Part shown: one piece after another, positions 43,847 to 53,423 of the stretch
Numbering within the stretch: the stretch's first letter is position 1
How the letters are laid out: each line of letters opens with the position of its first letter
Origin: Limnovirga soli
GTDB lineage: Bacteria; Bacteroidota; Bacteroidia; Chitinophagales; Chitinophagaceae
Length of the DNA: 64,000 bases
Direction: 5' to 3'
Assembly (NCBI RefSeq): GCF_013106755.1
Contig: NZ_WHPF01000003.1
Coordinates: 186,001-250,000 of the forward strand
Position numbers and translations under genes: made by a program
The notes under the pieces: generated by a model
The model's input: the letters and a program-made list of their open reading frames with translations, nothing else
What the model was told of the DNA's origin: nothing
Databases searched by the model: none

Positions 43847-45874
43847 TTACTTGCTTTCCTCTGCAGCAAACAAATCAATGGCCTTCACTTTCGATGGAAA
43901 CCAAATCATCATTTCCCCTTTACCCCTGTGTGCCCAGGCATAATAGGGAATAGCTGTTAATTCCTTGTTTTTTGTATTAACTGAAATGCCATTCGCATCA
44001 ACATTTACAACCGGCACATTGGTGTTAAGCACTGTAATGCCGTTTAGTAATTCAGGCTTAAATGTAGTGGTAAAAGCGCTGTTGGCAGGTAAAATAATAT
44101 TACTGGTTTTCCCATGATTGTCTGGCCATTCTGCACAATAGATCAATGGCCCCCTTTGTAATGCCAGTTTGCCAATATCCTCCTTTACATTTTCGTTAGC
44201 CATTACTTCCCTTACATCCATGGGTAGTGTAACCAGAATTTTATCGCCTTTTTTCCATTTTCTGTTTAATACAGCATATCCATTTTGTAGGGTATAGTCT
44301 ATCGGCTCTCCATTAATAGTAATAGTAGCTTTTTTATCGGTATTGTTTGCAAATGTGTATAGATTGGAAGGCATGGCTTCGTTTTTTGCCCAGCCCGGTA
44401 TACGCATTAATATAGTAAATTCCTGTGCGGCTGCAGGTATAACGGTAAAGGATAAAGCCCCATCCCAGGGATAATTGTTTTGTTGCACCATTTCAACAGG
44501 TTTGTTATCAATGGTCATTTTTGTATGGCCACTTATAAACAGGTTTATGTAAACAGATTTGTCTTTTTGTGCATACACATAACCAGGAATAGAAGGCATT
44601 AAACGAACCACATTTGTTGGGCAACAAGAGCAGGGAAACCAACCCGATCTGCCAGCTTCCATATCCGCATGAGAAAAGCTGTTTTTTATCTGCATGGCGT
44701 TGGTATAAAAAAACGATTTACCATCCATGCCTACTCCTGAAATAAAACCATTATACAGGGTTTTTTCCAGTATGTCCACATATTTCGCATCGCCATGTAA
44801 TTGAAACATGCGTTGATTAAAAAAGATATTTGAAATGGCTGCACAGGTTTCGTTATAGGCAGTATTATTGGGTAATTCATAATTTTCACCAAACCTTTCC
44901 CCATCGCCAACAGCACCTACACCACCTTGCAGGTATATTTTTTTAGTGACTTCATTTTCCCAAATCTTGTCAACAGCCTGTAAAAATTTTGTATCACCGG
45001 TTAATGCAGCAATATCTGCCATGGCAGCGTATAAATAGCCTGCCCTTACGGCATGACCTTCGGCTTCCTCCTGTTCCCAAACAGGTTTATCATCCTGCCA
45101 ATATTTCCCATTCTTCCATTGGTCTTTACTACTGGCATCATATCCCTGGTATTGGCCACGTTGTTCTATAAAAAATTTGGCGGTAGATAAGTATAAGGCA
45201 TTGCCCGTAATACGATATAGCTTTACCAAACCCATCTCCACCACTTCATGCCCTGGGGCCACTTTTCGCTGATTAAATGCAGGGCCAAAAACACTACAAA
45301 CCAGGTTGGCATTTTTAATAGCAATATCCAATAAGTTTCTTTTGCCTGTGGCTAAAAAATGTGCTGCAGCAGATTCGTACAAATGCCCGGCATTGTATAA
45401 TTCATGGCTAAGTTCCCTTTCTTTTTCCCAACGTTCTTTACCCAGCCAGGGGCCAACATTAATGGGGTCGATGGTGCGGGCAGTATATAAATAACCATCG
45501 GGTTCCTGCGCCTTACCTACAATAGTTATCAGTGAGTCAATATATTTTTCCAATGCAGCATCAGGGAATAAACTTAGGGAGTAGGAAGCACCTTCAATAG
45601 TTTTGTAAATATCCGTATCATCAAAGGGGTAAATGGTACAAAACTTACCTTTTTTAGCTGCGGCCATTTCAAAATTTTTTACCCGGCCTGTGGCTTCGCA
45701 ACGTTCAAACGATGCAGGTATGGTAACCGTGGCGTTTGTTTTTATGCGTGGCATCCAAAAATCATCGGTAAGTTTTACCTGTGTAAAAGGTACCATTGTT
45801 ATTGGATAATCTTTGTTTTGCGACCATATATTGGTGGCGTAACAAAGCATAATCAACGGTAATATTTTTTTCAT
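43847..45874 (-). CDS. GH127 beta-L-arabinofuranosidase (675 aa)
   Basis: DUF1680/GH127 enzyme removing beta-linked L-arabinofuranose. A signal peptide (about 1-18) places it outside the cytoplasm. The zinc-cysteine active site of HypBA1-type enzymes is seen as E342 and C344 (YNETCAAISN) and C417, C418 (WFPCSCCPTN). The middle (alpha/alpha)6 barrel is followed by the C-terminal beta-sandwich with LQRGPLIYCAEWPDN. It supplies arabinose to the neighbouring ara genes. Confidence 0.94.
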   Translation of the reverse strand: MKKILPLIMLCYATNIWSQNKDYPITMVPFTQVKLTDDFWMPRIKTNATVTIPASFERCEATGRVKNFEMAAAKKGKFCTIYPFDDTDIYKTIEGASYSLSLFPDAALEKYIDSLITIVGKAQEPDGYLYTARTIDPINVGPWLGKERWEKERELSHELYNAGHLYESAAAHFLATGKRNLLDIAIKNANLVCSVFGPAFNQRKVAPGHEVVEMGLVKLYRITGNALYLSTAKFFIEQRGQYQGYDASSKDQWKNGKYWQDDKPVWEQEEAEGHAVRAGYLYAAMADIAALTGDTKFLQAVDKIWENEVTKKIYLQGGVGAVGDGERFGENYELPNNTAYNETCAAISNIFFNQRMFQLHGDAKYVDILEKTLYNGFISGVGMDGKSFFYTNAMQIKNSFSHADMEAGRSGWFPCSCCPTNVVRLMPSIPGYVYAQKDKSVYINLFISGHTKMTIDNKPVEMVQQNNYPWDGALSFTVIPAAAQEFTILMRIPGWAKNEAMPSNLYTFANNTDKKATITINGEPIDYTLQNGYAVLNRKWKKGDKILVTLPMDVREVMANENVKEDIGKLALQRGPLIYCAEWPDNHGKTSNIILPANSAFTTTFKPELLNGITVLNTNVPVVNVDANGISVNTKNKELTAIPYYAWAHRGKGEMMIWFPSKVKAIDLFAAEESK

Positions 45875-45931
45875 AAAAGTTTTGTTTTCATTTTTTATGC
45901 ACCCGGCAGTAGAATAATTAATGTTGCATTC

Positions 45932-45950
45932 TTGCGTCGCACTCTTGTAC
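45932..45950 (-). repeat. Dispersed repeat core, type I
   Basis: Exact core between araD and GH127; 3' box GCCGGGTGC near 45900 and TGCTGCATA upstream. Confidence 0.72.
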
Positions 45951-45980
45951 TTTCTCAGCTATATGCAGCAGTTAAAAGCA

Positions 45981-46682
45981 TTACTGCCCATAATAGGAAT
46001 TAGGCCCATGTTTACGTTCAAAATGTTTTTTAATTAATGCATCTTTTAACCGTGGCGCTTCTTTATTTATTTGCTCAGTTAAATAAGCCATTTGGGCAAC
46101 TGTTTCCAAAACGGCACTATTGTACACTGCTTTATCTGGTGTTTTGCCCCAGGTAAATGGTGCATGATTACCCACCAGTATCATTTCAACTTCCTGATAG
46201 CTTAATCCTTTCTCGGCTAAACAGTTCATTATTTGAAATCCCGTTTCGTATTCGTAATCGCCGGCAATCATAGCATCGCTCATAGGCGGTGCACAAGGTA
46301 TATCCACCGTTGTATGATCGGCATGGGTAGTGCCATAGTTAGGAATGCTGCGCTGGCTTTGCGCCCATGCTGTAGCATAGGTAGAATGGGTGTGAACAAT
46401 GCCTCCAATATGTGGCCAATGTTTATACAAAACGGCATGTGTAAGCGTATCAGACGATGGGCGTAAACTGCCTTCTACAGTTTTGCCTTCAAAATCTACA
46501 ATTACCATTTTAGCAGGCGAAAGCTCATCATAAGGTACACCACTTGGTTTTATGGCAAATACGCCTAATGCATTGTCTGAAGCGCTAACATTACCAAATG
46601 TAAAAAGTACAAGTCCCAGTTTTGGTAATTGCATATTGGCCTGATAGGCTGCTTCCTGAATATGCTGGTATTTATTGTTCAC
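45981..46682 (-). CDS. araD: L-ribulose-5-phosphate 4-epimerase (233 aa)
   Basis: Class II aldolase-fold epimerase making D-xylulose-5-phosphate. Zinc ligands are H97 and H99 (GIVHTHSTYA) and H173 (GNHAPFTWG), with GNVSASDNALGVFAIKPSGVPYDE at the phosphate site. Length is standard. Third step of arabinose breakdown; between araB and GH127. Confidence 0.96.
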   Translation of the reverse strand: MNNKYQHIQEAAYQANMQLPKLGLVLFTFGNVSASDNALGVFAIKPSGVPYDELSPAKMVIVDFEGKTVEGSLRPSSDTLTHAVLYKHWPHIGGIVHTHSTYATAWAQSQRSIPNYGTTHADHTTVDIPCAPPMSDAMIAGDYEYETGFQIMNCLAEKGLSYQEVEMILVGNHAPFTWGKTPDKAVYNSAVLETVAQMAYLTEQINKEAPRLKDALIKKHFERKHGPNSYYGQ

Positions 46683-46754
46683 GAGTATAATTTAAAGTGA
46701 TTCAAATCTGTTATTTTGATAAAAGCTTTTTTGCTGCCATATAATCCGAACCAT

Positions 46755-46770
46755 GAACCGAGCGTGGCAA
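46755..46770 (+). repeat. Dispersed repeat core, type III
   Basis: GAACCGAGCGTGGCAA followed by GTAAAGC; TTTTTGCTGCCA upstream and GGCCGGTTAAC downstream make the element layout obvious despite the altered core. Confidence 0.58.
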
Positions 46771-46836
46771 GTAAAGCTCCATTATTGTTATTGGCCGGTT
46801 AACAAAAAAAAATTTCAATATGTACGGGCTACTATT

Positions 46837-48510
46837 TTATGATAATTGCATTTCTGTAAAATTACCTAAGCTTTTATAAGCCTCATAGCGTTTGGCATAA
46901 ATGGCTGTATTAGCTGGGTTTGGAAAATAAGTGGCATCAAAACCCTGGCCCATGGCTGCCATTGCATCTTCTACCTTATTAAAAATGCCGGCGGCCGTGG
47001 CCGCAAACATAGCGGCGCCCAATGCACAGGTTTGTTCTGATTTGTGAATGCGGATGGGCATATTGATTACATCGGCCATCATTTGCATAATAAATGGCGA
47101 TTTTTTGGCTACTCCACCCAAACCAATCAGCCCTTTTACGGGAATGCCTTCGTTGTTAAATCTTTCCACTATGGCTTTAGCACCAAAACAGGTAGCTTCT
47201 ACAATGGCCCGGAATATTTTAGGGGCATCGGTACCTAAACCCAATCCGGTAATACTGCCTTTTAGCAACTGATTGGCATCCGGCGTTCTGCGGCCATTAA
47301 GCCAATCGGTTGCCAGTTCATTGTTTTCGGAAAGTGGTATGGCGGCGGCTTCTTTGCTAAGCACCGGGATAATATTATCAATGGTTTCGTTTATTAATGC
47401 TTCAACAGTAGATTCATTTACCAGGGTGGTTTGTGCCAGTATATTTTTTAATGGCCAGGCCAATACATTTTTAAACCAGGCATAGGCATCGCCAAAGGCC
47501 GACTGGCCAGCTTCCATGCCCATCATGCCAGGAATTACTGAGCCGGGTACTTGTCCGCAAATACCTTTTACCAGCGTACCTTCTACTTCATTAATAGGGG
47601 CCACCAGCATATCGCAGGTAGAAGTACCCATTACTTTGCTAAGGTGATATGGTTCAATTTGGCCGCCTACAGCACCCATATGTGCATCAAATGCCCCAAC
47701 GCCAATGATGGTTTCGGCAGATAGGCCAAGCCTGCTTGCCCATTCTGGCGAAATAGTACCGGCAGCTTCGGATGCGGTATAGGTATCAGTAAACAGTCGG
47801 CTGGTAAAACCGTCTAAAAGGGGATCGAGTGAGGAGAAAAAATTATTAGGGGGTAAACCACCAAATTCTTTTGCCCATAAAGCCTTATGGCCGGCACTGC
47901 AAACCCCGCGTTTCATGTTTTTTGCATCCGTTCCGCCTGTAAGCAGAAAGGGAATCCAATCGCAATGTTCTACCCAGGAATAACAGGCTTTTTGTACTGC
48001 TTCATCTGCCCTTAAAATATGCAATAGCTTGGCCCAAAACCATTCTGAAGAATAAATGCCGCCAACAAATTGCAGGTAATTGGTTTCAAATTTGGTTGCG
48101 TGTTCGTTAATGGCAGCTGCTTCCAGTACCGCGGTATGATCTTTCCATAATACAAACATGGCGTTTGGATTTTCGGCAAACGCTGGCAGCAGGGCCAATG
48201 GAGTGCCTGTGGCATCCACCGCAACAGGACTGGAACCGGTAGTATCAATAGAAATGGCTTTTATATTGGCTGCAATGGCTTCTCCGGCAATGCTGATGCA
48301 CTGGCGGATGGTATATTCAAGCCCGTCTATATAATCCTGCGGGTGTTGGCGAAACTGATTTTTGGAAGGGTTGCAATAAGCCCCTTTTTTCCAGCGCGGA
48401 TATTGAAATACGGCTGAAGCAATTTCGTTTCCATTAGAAGTATCGGCGATGATGGTGCGTACAGAATCGGTTCCATAATCTACACCTATTACATAATTTT
48501 TCATTTTCAT
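46837..48510 (-). CDS. araB: Ribulokinase (557 aa)
   Basis: FGGY-family kinase phosphorylating L-ribulose. The N-terminal phosphate-binding motif is GVDYGTDSVRTIIAD (about 9-23); the substrate region has TTGSSPVAVD, and the C-terminal ATPase segment has GLIGLGGVAKKSPFIMQMMADV. Length matches the AraB subgroup. First gene of the leftward ara group; the promoter must lie in the 48511-49388 gap. Confidence 0.96.
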   Translation of the reverse strand: MKMKNYVIGVDYGTDSVRTIIADTSNGNEIASAVFQYPRWKKGAYCNPSKNQFRQHPQDYIDGLEYTIRQCISIAGEAIAANIKAISIDTTGSSPVAVDATGTPLALLPAFAENPNAMFVLWKDHTAVLEAAAINEHATKFETNYLQFVGGIYSSEWFWAKLLHILRADEAVQKACYSWVEHCDWIPFLLTGGTDAKNMKRGVCSAGHKALWAKEFGGLPPNNFFSSLDPLLDGFTSRLFTDTYTASEAAGTISPEWASRLGLSAETIIGVGAFDAHMGAVGGQIEPYHLSKVMGTSTCDMLVAPINEVEGTLVKGICGQVPGSVIPGMMGMEAGQSAFGDAYAWFKNVLAWPLKNILAQTTLVNESTVEALINETIDNIIPVLSKEAAAIPLSENNELATDWLNGRRTPDANQLLKGSITGLGLGTDAPKIFRAIVEATCFGAKAIVERFNNEGIPVKGLIGLGGVAKKSPFIMQMMADVINMPIRIHKSEQTCALGAAMFAATAAGIFNKVEDAMAAMGQGFDATYFPNPANTAIYAKRYEAYKSLGNFTEMQLS

Positions 48511-49194
48511 ATAGCTATTCGTGTCAAAATAACACTTAACAAGCTAAATAAAAAAATTTATTTCCTGTTTTTCGGCTATGCTTATAAGTAGGGGTGATTA
48601 GCAAAACCCTGATAGGACTGATTTTTTGGGTTTGGATGGATAAAAGTGCATTTGTAATAGCCAAATAGTAAAGCTGAAAAAGGGGAAATTGGCTTGTATT
48701 TACCCTCATCCTTCCTGTTGATTTGTGATGAAATAGTAAACATGTAATGCGCAATTTTTTACGAAGATTATTGGATACATCTAGTATTTGTTATTGTTAC
48801 AGGCAATTTTATCCGTATTTCAGAAATTGGTTTTAATGAAGCAATTAACTGATAAGCAAGCGATTATGAATTTTTTTTCAAAAAAATAAAAATAATTTTT
48901 TAGTTGTCAAAACTACACTTAATATTGTGATGTGAATATTTAACTAACTGTTTGCCGCTGCATAATTGATGGTTTTACCGGTTTTGATTCAAATAAAAAA
49001 CGGGATGTATACCAATCCTGCATTGCAACAGTTTAATGTATTTAGTAAAAATTGCAGTCACCAATTTTTAAGCTGATTGTTACATATTAGTTGATTCATA
49101 AAGCAAGCATAATACGGGGGAATCATTCCTGGTTTCCTCATTTTTTTAATTTGCCCTTTCTGTTAACGGGCAGCAGTATATAGGGCAACTTTAC

Positions 49195-49213
49195 TTGTGT
49201 CACTCACTTGTAC
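49195..49213 (-). repeat. Dispersed repeat core, type II
   Basis: Exact type II core on the minus strand, head-to-head with 49256; 3' box TGCCCGTTAAC near 49165. Confidence 0.7.
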
Positions 49214-49255
49214 CTTCGGGTTAAGTAGCAGCTAGCTGCCGAAATGATTGATGCT

Positions 49256-49274
49256 GTACAAGAGTGCGACGCAA
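49256..49274 (+). repeat. Dispersed repeat core, type I
   Basis: Exact core; the 42 nt between it and 49195 include the palindrome GCAGCTAGCTGC. Confidence 0.7.
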
Positions 49275-49388
49275 GAATTGCTTAATTGAATTACTACAAT
49301 CTGGCTACAAAAATGTATTTGTATTATAGAGCAAAACCATAAAATTCACCTATCTTAACCGGTTATTTAACGATTAAAATCATACGCT

Positions 49389-50936
49389 ATGCTTACCCGA
49401 AAATTATTATTATTTATTGCTTTTTTAGTTTTTGCAAAGTTGGCAAACAGCCAAACTGCCACTGTAACTGTAGCTGCAAATGGCGCCAGTTATACCATTA
49501 ACAGAAATATTTATGGGCATTTTGCCGAGCATTTGGGGCATTGTATTTATGGTGGTTTTTATGTAGGTGATAGCAGTAAAACCATCCCTAATACCGATGG
49601 TGTGCGTAATGATATTATTGATGCATTAAAAAAATTAAAAGTACCCAACCTGCGCTGGCCTGGTGGTTGTTTTGCAGATACTTACCACTGGAAAGATGGT
49701 ATTGGTCCTAAGGACAAAAGACCAAGTATGGTAAATAAATGGTGGGGTGGGGTAACAGAAGATAACAGTTTTGGTACCAATGAATTTTTAAATATGTGTA
49801 CATTATTAGGGGCTTCTCCTTATTTATCGGCAAATATTGGAAGTGGTACCGTACAGGAAATGTCGGACTGGGTGCAATATGTAAACTTTGATGGCAAAAG
49901 TCCTATGAGTGATTTGCGCAAGGCCAATGGAAAGGAAAAACCATGGAAAGTAAATATATGGGGTATAGGTAATGAAGCCTGGGGTTGTGGTGGAAATATG
50001 CGCCCCGAATATTATGCCAATGAATATCGCAAATATGCCACTTTTATAAGTGATTGGGAAAACACCGGTGGCTTAATGCGCATTGCATCAGGTGCAAGTG
50101 ATGCAGATTATGCCTGGACAGAAACCCTGATGAAAAATATTCCACTTAATATGCTGGGCGGAGTAGCCATGCACCATTATTCTGTTATAGAATGGAATAA
50201 AAAAGGGCCAAGCACCAACTTTGACGAGCAACAATATTTTACCATCATGAAACAAGCCTGGTTAATGGATGAACTGGTAACCAAGCATTCAGCAGTAATG
50301 GATAAATATGACCCAGAGAAAAAAGTAGCATTGGTTGTAGACGAGTGGGGTGGCTGGTATGATGTGGAGCCAGGTACCAACCCGGGCTTTTTGTATCAGC
50401 AAAATACGATGCGTGATGCCATGATTGCCGGCATAACCCTTAATATATTTAATAACCATGCAGATCGTGTAAGAATGGCAAATCTGGCACAGGCAATAAA
50501 TGTATTGCAGGCGGTTATTTTAACCGATAAAGAGAAAATGATTTTAACGCCTACTTACCATGTAATGGAAATGTATAATGTGCACCAGGATGCTAAATTA
50601 TTGCCACTAAAAGTACAATCGCCGGATTATGTATTTGGAAGTGATAAATTACAGGCGGTATCAGCTTCTGCTTCTATTGATTCTACCGGTAAAACGCATG
50701 TGTCGCTGGTAAATATTGATAGTAAAAATGCACAAACTATTACTGTTACCATGGATGGTGGTAAATACAGCAGTATTAGTGGCAGAATTTTAACATCAGA
50801 TAAATTACAGAATTACAACTCATTTGAGGAGCCCAATAAAATAAAGCCGGCTGTATTTAAAGGTGCATCATTAAAATCAAATGTTATTACTGTTCAGCTA
50901 CCTGCTTTTTCTGTGGTAGTACTTGAATTGAAATAA
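49389..50936 (+). CDS. GH51 alpha-L-arabinofuranosidase (515 aa)
   Basis: Signal peptide 1-21 (ending ANSQ), then the GH51 barrel. The acid/base is E196 in WGIGNEAWGCGG and the nucleophile E319 in LVVDEWGGWYDVE; NLRWPGGCFADTYHW near residue 87 is the third signature. A C-terminal beta domain ends with SVVVLELK. It releases alpha-L-arabinofuranose from arabinan or arabinoxylan outside the cytoplasm. First gene of the rightward half of the locus. Confidence 0.95.
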   Translation: MLTRKLLLFIAFLVFAKLANSQTATVTVAANGASYTINRNIYGHFAEHLGHCIYGGFYVGDSSKTIPNTDGVRNDIIDALKKLKVPNLRWPGGCFADTYHWKDGIGPKDKRPSMVNKWWGGVTEDNSFGTNEFLNMCTLLGASPYLSANIGSGTVQEMSDWVQYVNFDGKSPMSDLRKANGKEKPWKVNIWGIGNEAWGCGGNMRPEYYANEYRKYATFISDWENTGGLMRIASGASDADYAWTETLMKNIPLNMLGGVAMHHYSVIEWNKKGPSTNFDEQQYFTIMKQAWLMDELVTKHSAVMDKYDPEKKVALVVDEWGGWYDVEPGTNPGFLYQQNTMRDAMIAGITLNIFNNHADRVRMANLAQAINVLQAVILTDKEKMILTPTYHVMEMYNVHQDAKLLPLKVQSPDYVFGSDKLQAVSASASIDSTGKTHVSLVNIDSKNAQTITVTMDGGKYSSISGRILTSDKLQNYNSFEEPNKIKPAVFKGASLKSNVITVQLPAFSVVVLELK

Positions 50937-51051
50937 AGAACTGTATAATAGCCAGCTGTCAATGCCCCAATTTTAGAGAATACATTGTTACAAATGCAGC
51001 TGTTTTCTATTTGGGGCGCTGCTTTTTCAGATGGCTGCCTGATGTTATGGT

Positions 51052-51070
51052 GTATAAGAGTGCGACGCAA
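51052..51070 (+). repeat. Dispersed repeat core, type I
   Basis: GTATAAGAGTGCGACGCAA (one change), between the two GH51 genes; CGGGTAAC box near 51101. Confidence 0.68.
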
Positions 51071-51201
51071 CGGGTGTTCAATTTGTGTACATGGTCGGGT
51101 AACTAAATATACCCTTTGCAGATGCAACAATTACAACATTCACAAGGGCTTTTATGCTTTATTTGTTATTACCTATTCTTTTATTTTAATAATTGCCAGA
51201 T

Positions 51202-53178
51202 ATGAAATTTAAATTACTCATTGTTTATATAGTTGGGCTTTGTACTAGTGCACAAGCGCAGGTACAGCATGCATTTAATGTAAAAGTGAATGCACCTTCA
51301 GCCACAATTGAGCCTACCATGTGGGGTGTTTTTTTTGAAGATATCAATTTGGGTGCCGATGGTGGTATTTATGCAGAGCTTGTAAAGAACCGCTCTTTTG
51401 AGTTTTATAAACCAATGATGGGTTGGACAGTACGTCAAAAACACTTTACCGAGGGCGCTGTTTTGGTAACCAACCGTAAGGCGGAAAATACCGCCAATCC
51501 ACGTTATATTCAAGTAACCGTAAATAATGCTGCAAAAGGCGATCTTGGTTTGGTAAACGAAGGTTTTAGGGGAATGGGTATTAAAAAAGACCTGCGTTAC
51601 GATTTTTCAGTAATGTACCACCTGCCACAGTCGGGCATTCAACTACATGTTGAATTGGTAGATTCTTTAGGTAATATATTGGGCGGTACCAGTGTAACAC
51701 CTGCTCCAACAGGTGAAGGCTGGCAAAAGGCAGTGGCAAGTTTTACCGCCAATGCAACCGTATTAAAAGCAACAATGCGGATTTGGTTCGAAGGAAATGG
51801 AATTATAGATATGGATATGATTTCTTTATTTCCGGCAGATACCTGGAAAAACCGTCCTGGTGGCATGCGTGCAGATATGGTGCAAATGCTGGCGGATATG
51901 AAACCGGGATTTATTCGCTTTCCCGGTGGTTGCATTGTAGAAGGTTTTGATTTATCCACCCGCTATCAATGGAAAAAAACAATTGGCCCAATTGAAGAAA
52001 GGCAATTAATCATAAACCGCTGGAATGCAGAATTTGCTCATCGCCCAACACCTGATTATTTTCAAACATTTGGACTGGGTTTCTTTGAGTATTTTCAACT
52101 GGCTGAAGATATTGGTGCTGCGCCATTGCCTATTTTAAATTGTGGCATGGCCTGCCAATTTAACTCTGCCGAGGTAGTGCCTTTAAAAGAAATTGATCCC
52201 TATGTTCAGGACGCACTTGACCTGATAGAATTTGCCAATGGCGATACCAGCTCTACCTGGGGTAGTGTACGTGCTTATATGGGGCATCCTGCTTCATTTA
52301 ATTTAACCATGATGGGGGTAGGCAACGAGAATTGGGGCCCGCAATATCTGGAACGATTAAAAGTGTTTACAGCAGCTATTAAAGCAAAATATCCCAAGAT
52401 TAAAATTGTAAACAGCTCGGGTACCGATCCTGATGGAGAGCGGTTTGATTTGTTGAATACTGAATTACGCAGTATGCATGCCGATATTATTGATGAACAT
52501 TATTACCGTAAACCCGAATGGTTTTTCGCAAATGCCCGGCGTTATGATAATTACCCACGTAATAGTTCAAAAATATTTGGTGGTGAATATGCAGCTCAAA
52601 GCGATCATACAGTAAGTGTAAATAATAAAAACTGCTGGCTTACCGCCCTTTCAGAAGCTGCATTTATGACAGGGCTGGAACGAAATGCAGATGTGGTTTC
52701 TATGGCTTCTTATGCACCGCTGTTTGCACATGTAGATGGCTGGCAATGGACACCCGATCTTATTTGGGTAAATAACCTTCAATCTTATGGTACACCCGAT
52801 TATTATGTGCAAAAATTATATGCATTAAATAAGGGCACCAATGCAGTGCCACTTACCATGAACGATGAGGTTGTTGCTGGTCAGGATAGTTTATACGCAA
52901 CAGCTGCAATAGATGCTACTACACATGAATTAATTGTAAAGCTGGTAAATGCATCTGATAAATTGCAAAGCAATACCCTTATGCTGGAAGGAGTAAAAAA
53001 GCTGGCCGCAACTGCAAAGTTAACTGTGCTTCAAAGTGACGATTTGTTTAGCGTAAACACATTTGAAACACCCACCAAAGTGGCGCCACAGGAAAGAGAG
53101 ATGGTTGTTAAAGGCAAACAAATTATAGTATCAACAGCTCCTTATTCTTTTACTGTATTAAGGGTTAAAATATTGTAA
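51202..53178 (+). CDS. GH51 alpha-L-arabinofuranosidase, long form (658 aa)
   Basis: From the ATG at 51202: signal peptide 1-20, an N-terminal segment with MWGVFFEDINLGADGG, an inserted carbohydrate-binding-like beta domain (about 80-215), then the barrel with PGGCIVEGFD, acid/base E376 in MGVGNENWGPQY and nucleophile E462 in FGGEYAAQSD. The insert distinguishes it from the shorter GH51 upstream, suggesting action on another arabinan linkage or polymer. An upstream TTG at 51193 is not preferred. Confidence 0.94.
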   Translation: MKFKLLIVYIVGLCTSAQAQVQHAFNVKVNAPSATIEPTMWGVFFEDINLGADGGIYAELVKNRSFEFYKPMMGWTVRQKHFTEGAVLVTNRKAENTANPRYIQVTVNNAAKGDLGLVNEGFRGMGIKKDLRYDFSVMYHLPQSGIQLHVELVDSLGNILGGTSVTPAPTGEGWQKAVASFTANATVLKATMRIWFEGNGIIDMDMISLFPADTWKNRPGGMRADMVQMLADMKPGFIRFPGGCIVEGFDLSTRYQWKKTIGPIEERQLIINRWNAEFAHRPTPDYFQTFGLGFFEYFQLAEDIGAAPLPILNCGMACQFNSAEVVPLKEIDPYVQDALDLIEFANGDTSSTWGSVRAYMGHPASFNLTMMGVGNENWGPQYLERLKVFTAAIKAKYPKIKIVNSSGTDPDGERFDLLNTELRSMHADIIDEHYYRKPEWFFANARRYDNYPRNSSKIFGGEYAAQSDHTVSVNNKNCWLTALSEAAFMTGLERNADVVSMASYAPLFAHVDGWQWTPDLIWVNNLQSYGTPDYYVQKLYALNKGTNAVPLTMNDEVVAGQDSLYATAAIDATTHELIVKLVNASDKLQSNTLMLEGVKKLAATAKLTVLQSDDLFSVNTFETPTKVAPQEREMVVKGKQIIVSTAPYSFTVLRVKIL

Positions 53179-53218
53179 TTAAATGGGCCCGGCTGATGAA
53201 TACATGATGAGGCATCCG

Positions 53219-53237
53219 TTGCGTCGCACTCTTGTAC
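53219..53237 (-). repeat. Dispersed repeat core, type I
   Basis: Exact core on the minus strand; head-to-head with 53294, 56 nt between cores. Confidence 0.72.
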
Positions 53238-53293
53238 TTTCTGATTATGAATGGACTTTTAACTGTTAGCCAAAAGCCGAAGGTAATTCTGCA

Positions 53294-53312
53294 GTACAAG
53301 TGTGCGACGCAA
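53294..53312 (+). repeat. Dispersed repeat core, type I
   Basis: Exact core followed by GTAAAGCC; the 3' box is diverged (TTTGGCTCAC). Confidence 0.7.
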
Positions 53313-53423
53313 GTAAAGCCTGGTTATTGTTTGAAAGTTTGGCTCACAAAAATTACAACACATTGATAAATTTTAATACATAGCTATTTAACCAGTACAT
53401 TTAATCCTTCAAACTTTGACTAT

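Larger units (their letters stand above)
48511..49388. other. 880-nt divergent control region of the arabinose locus
   Basis: No gene is convincing. It separates araB (leftward) from the first GH51 gene (rightward) and should hold promoters and operators for both. A palindrome TAGTT-N5-AACTA lies at 48901-48915; on the minus strand CAAAACTA (48908-48915) would read TAGTTTTG, a TAnnTTTG-type box. Two dispersed repeats (49195, 49256) form a head-to-head pair near the GH51 side. Confidence 0.5.

Noticed and set aside
48536-48754. Minus-strand 72-residue ORF upstream of araB
   Set aside because: Located in the divergent control region with no recognisable domain; composition fits non-coding AT-rich DNA.
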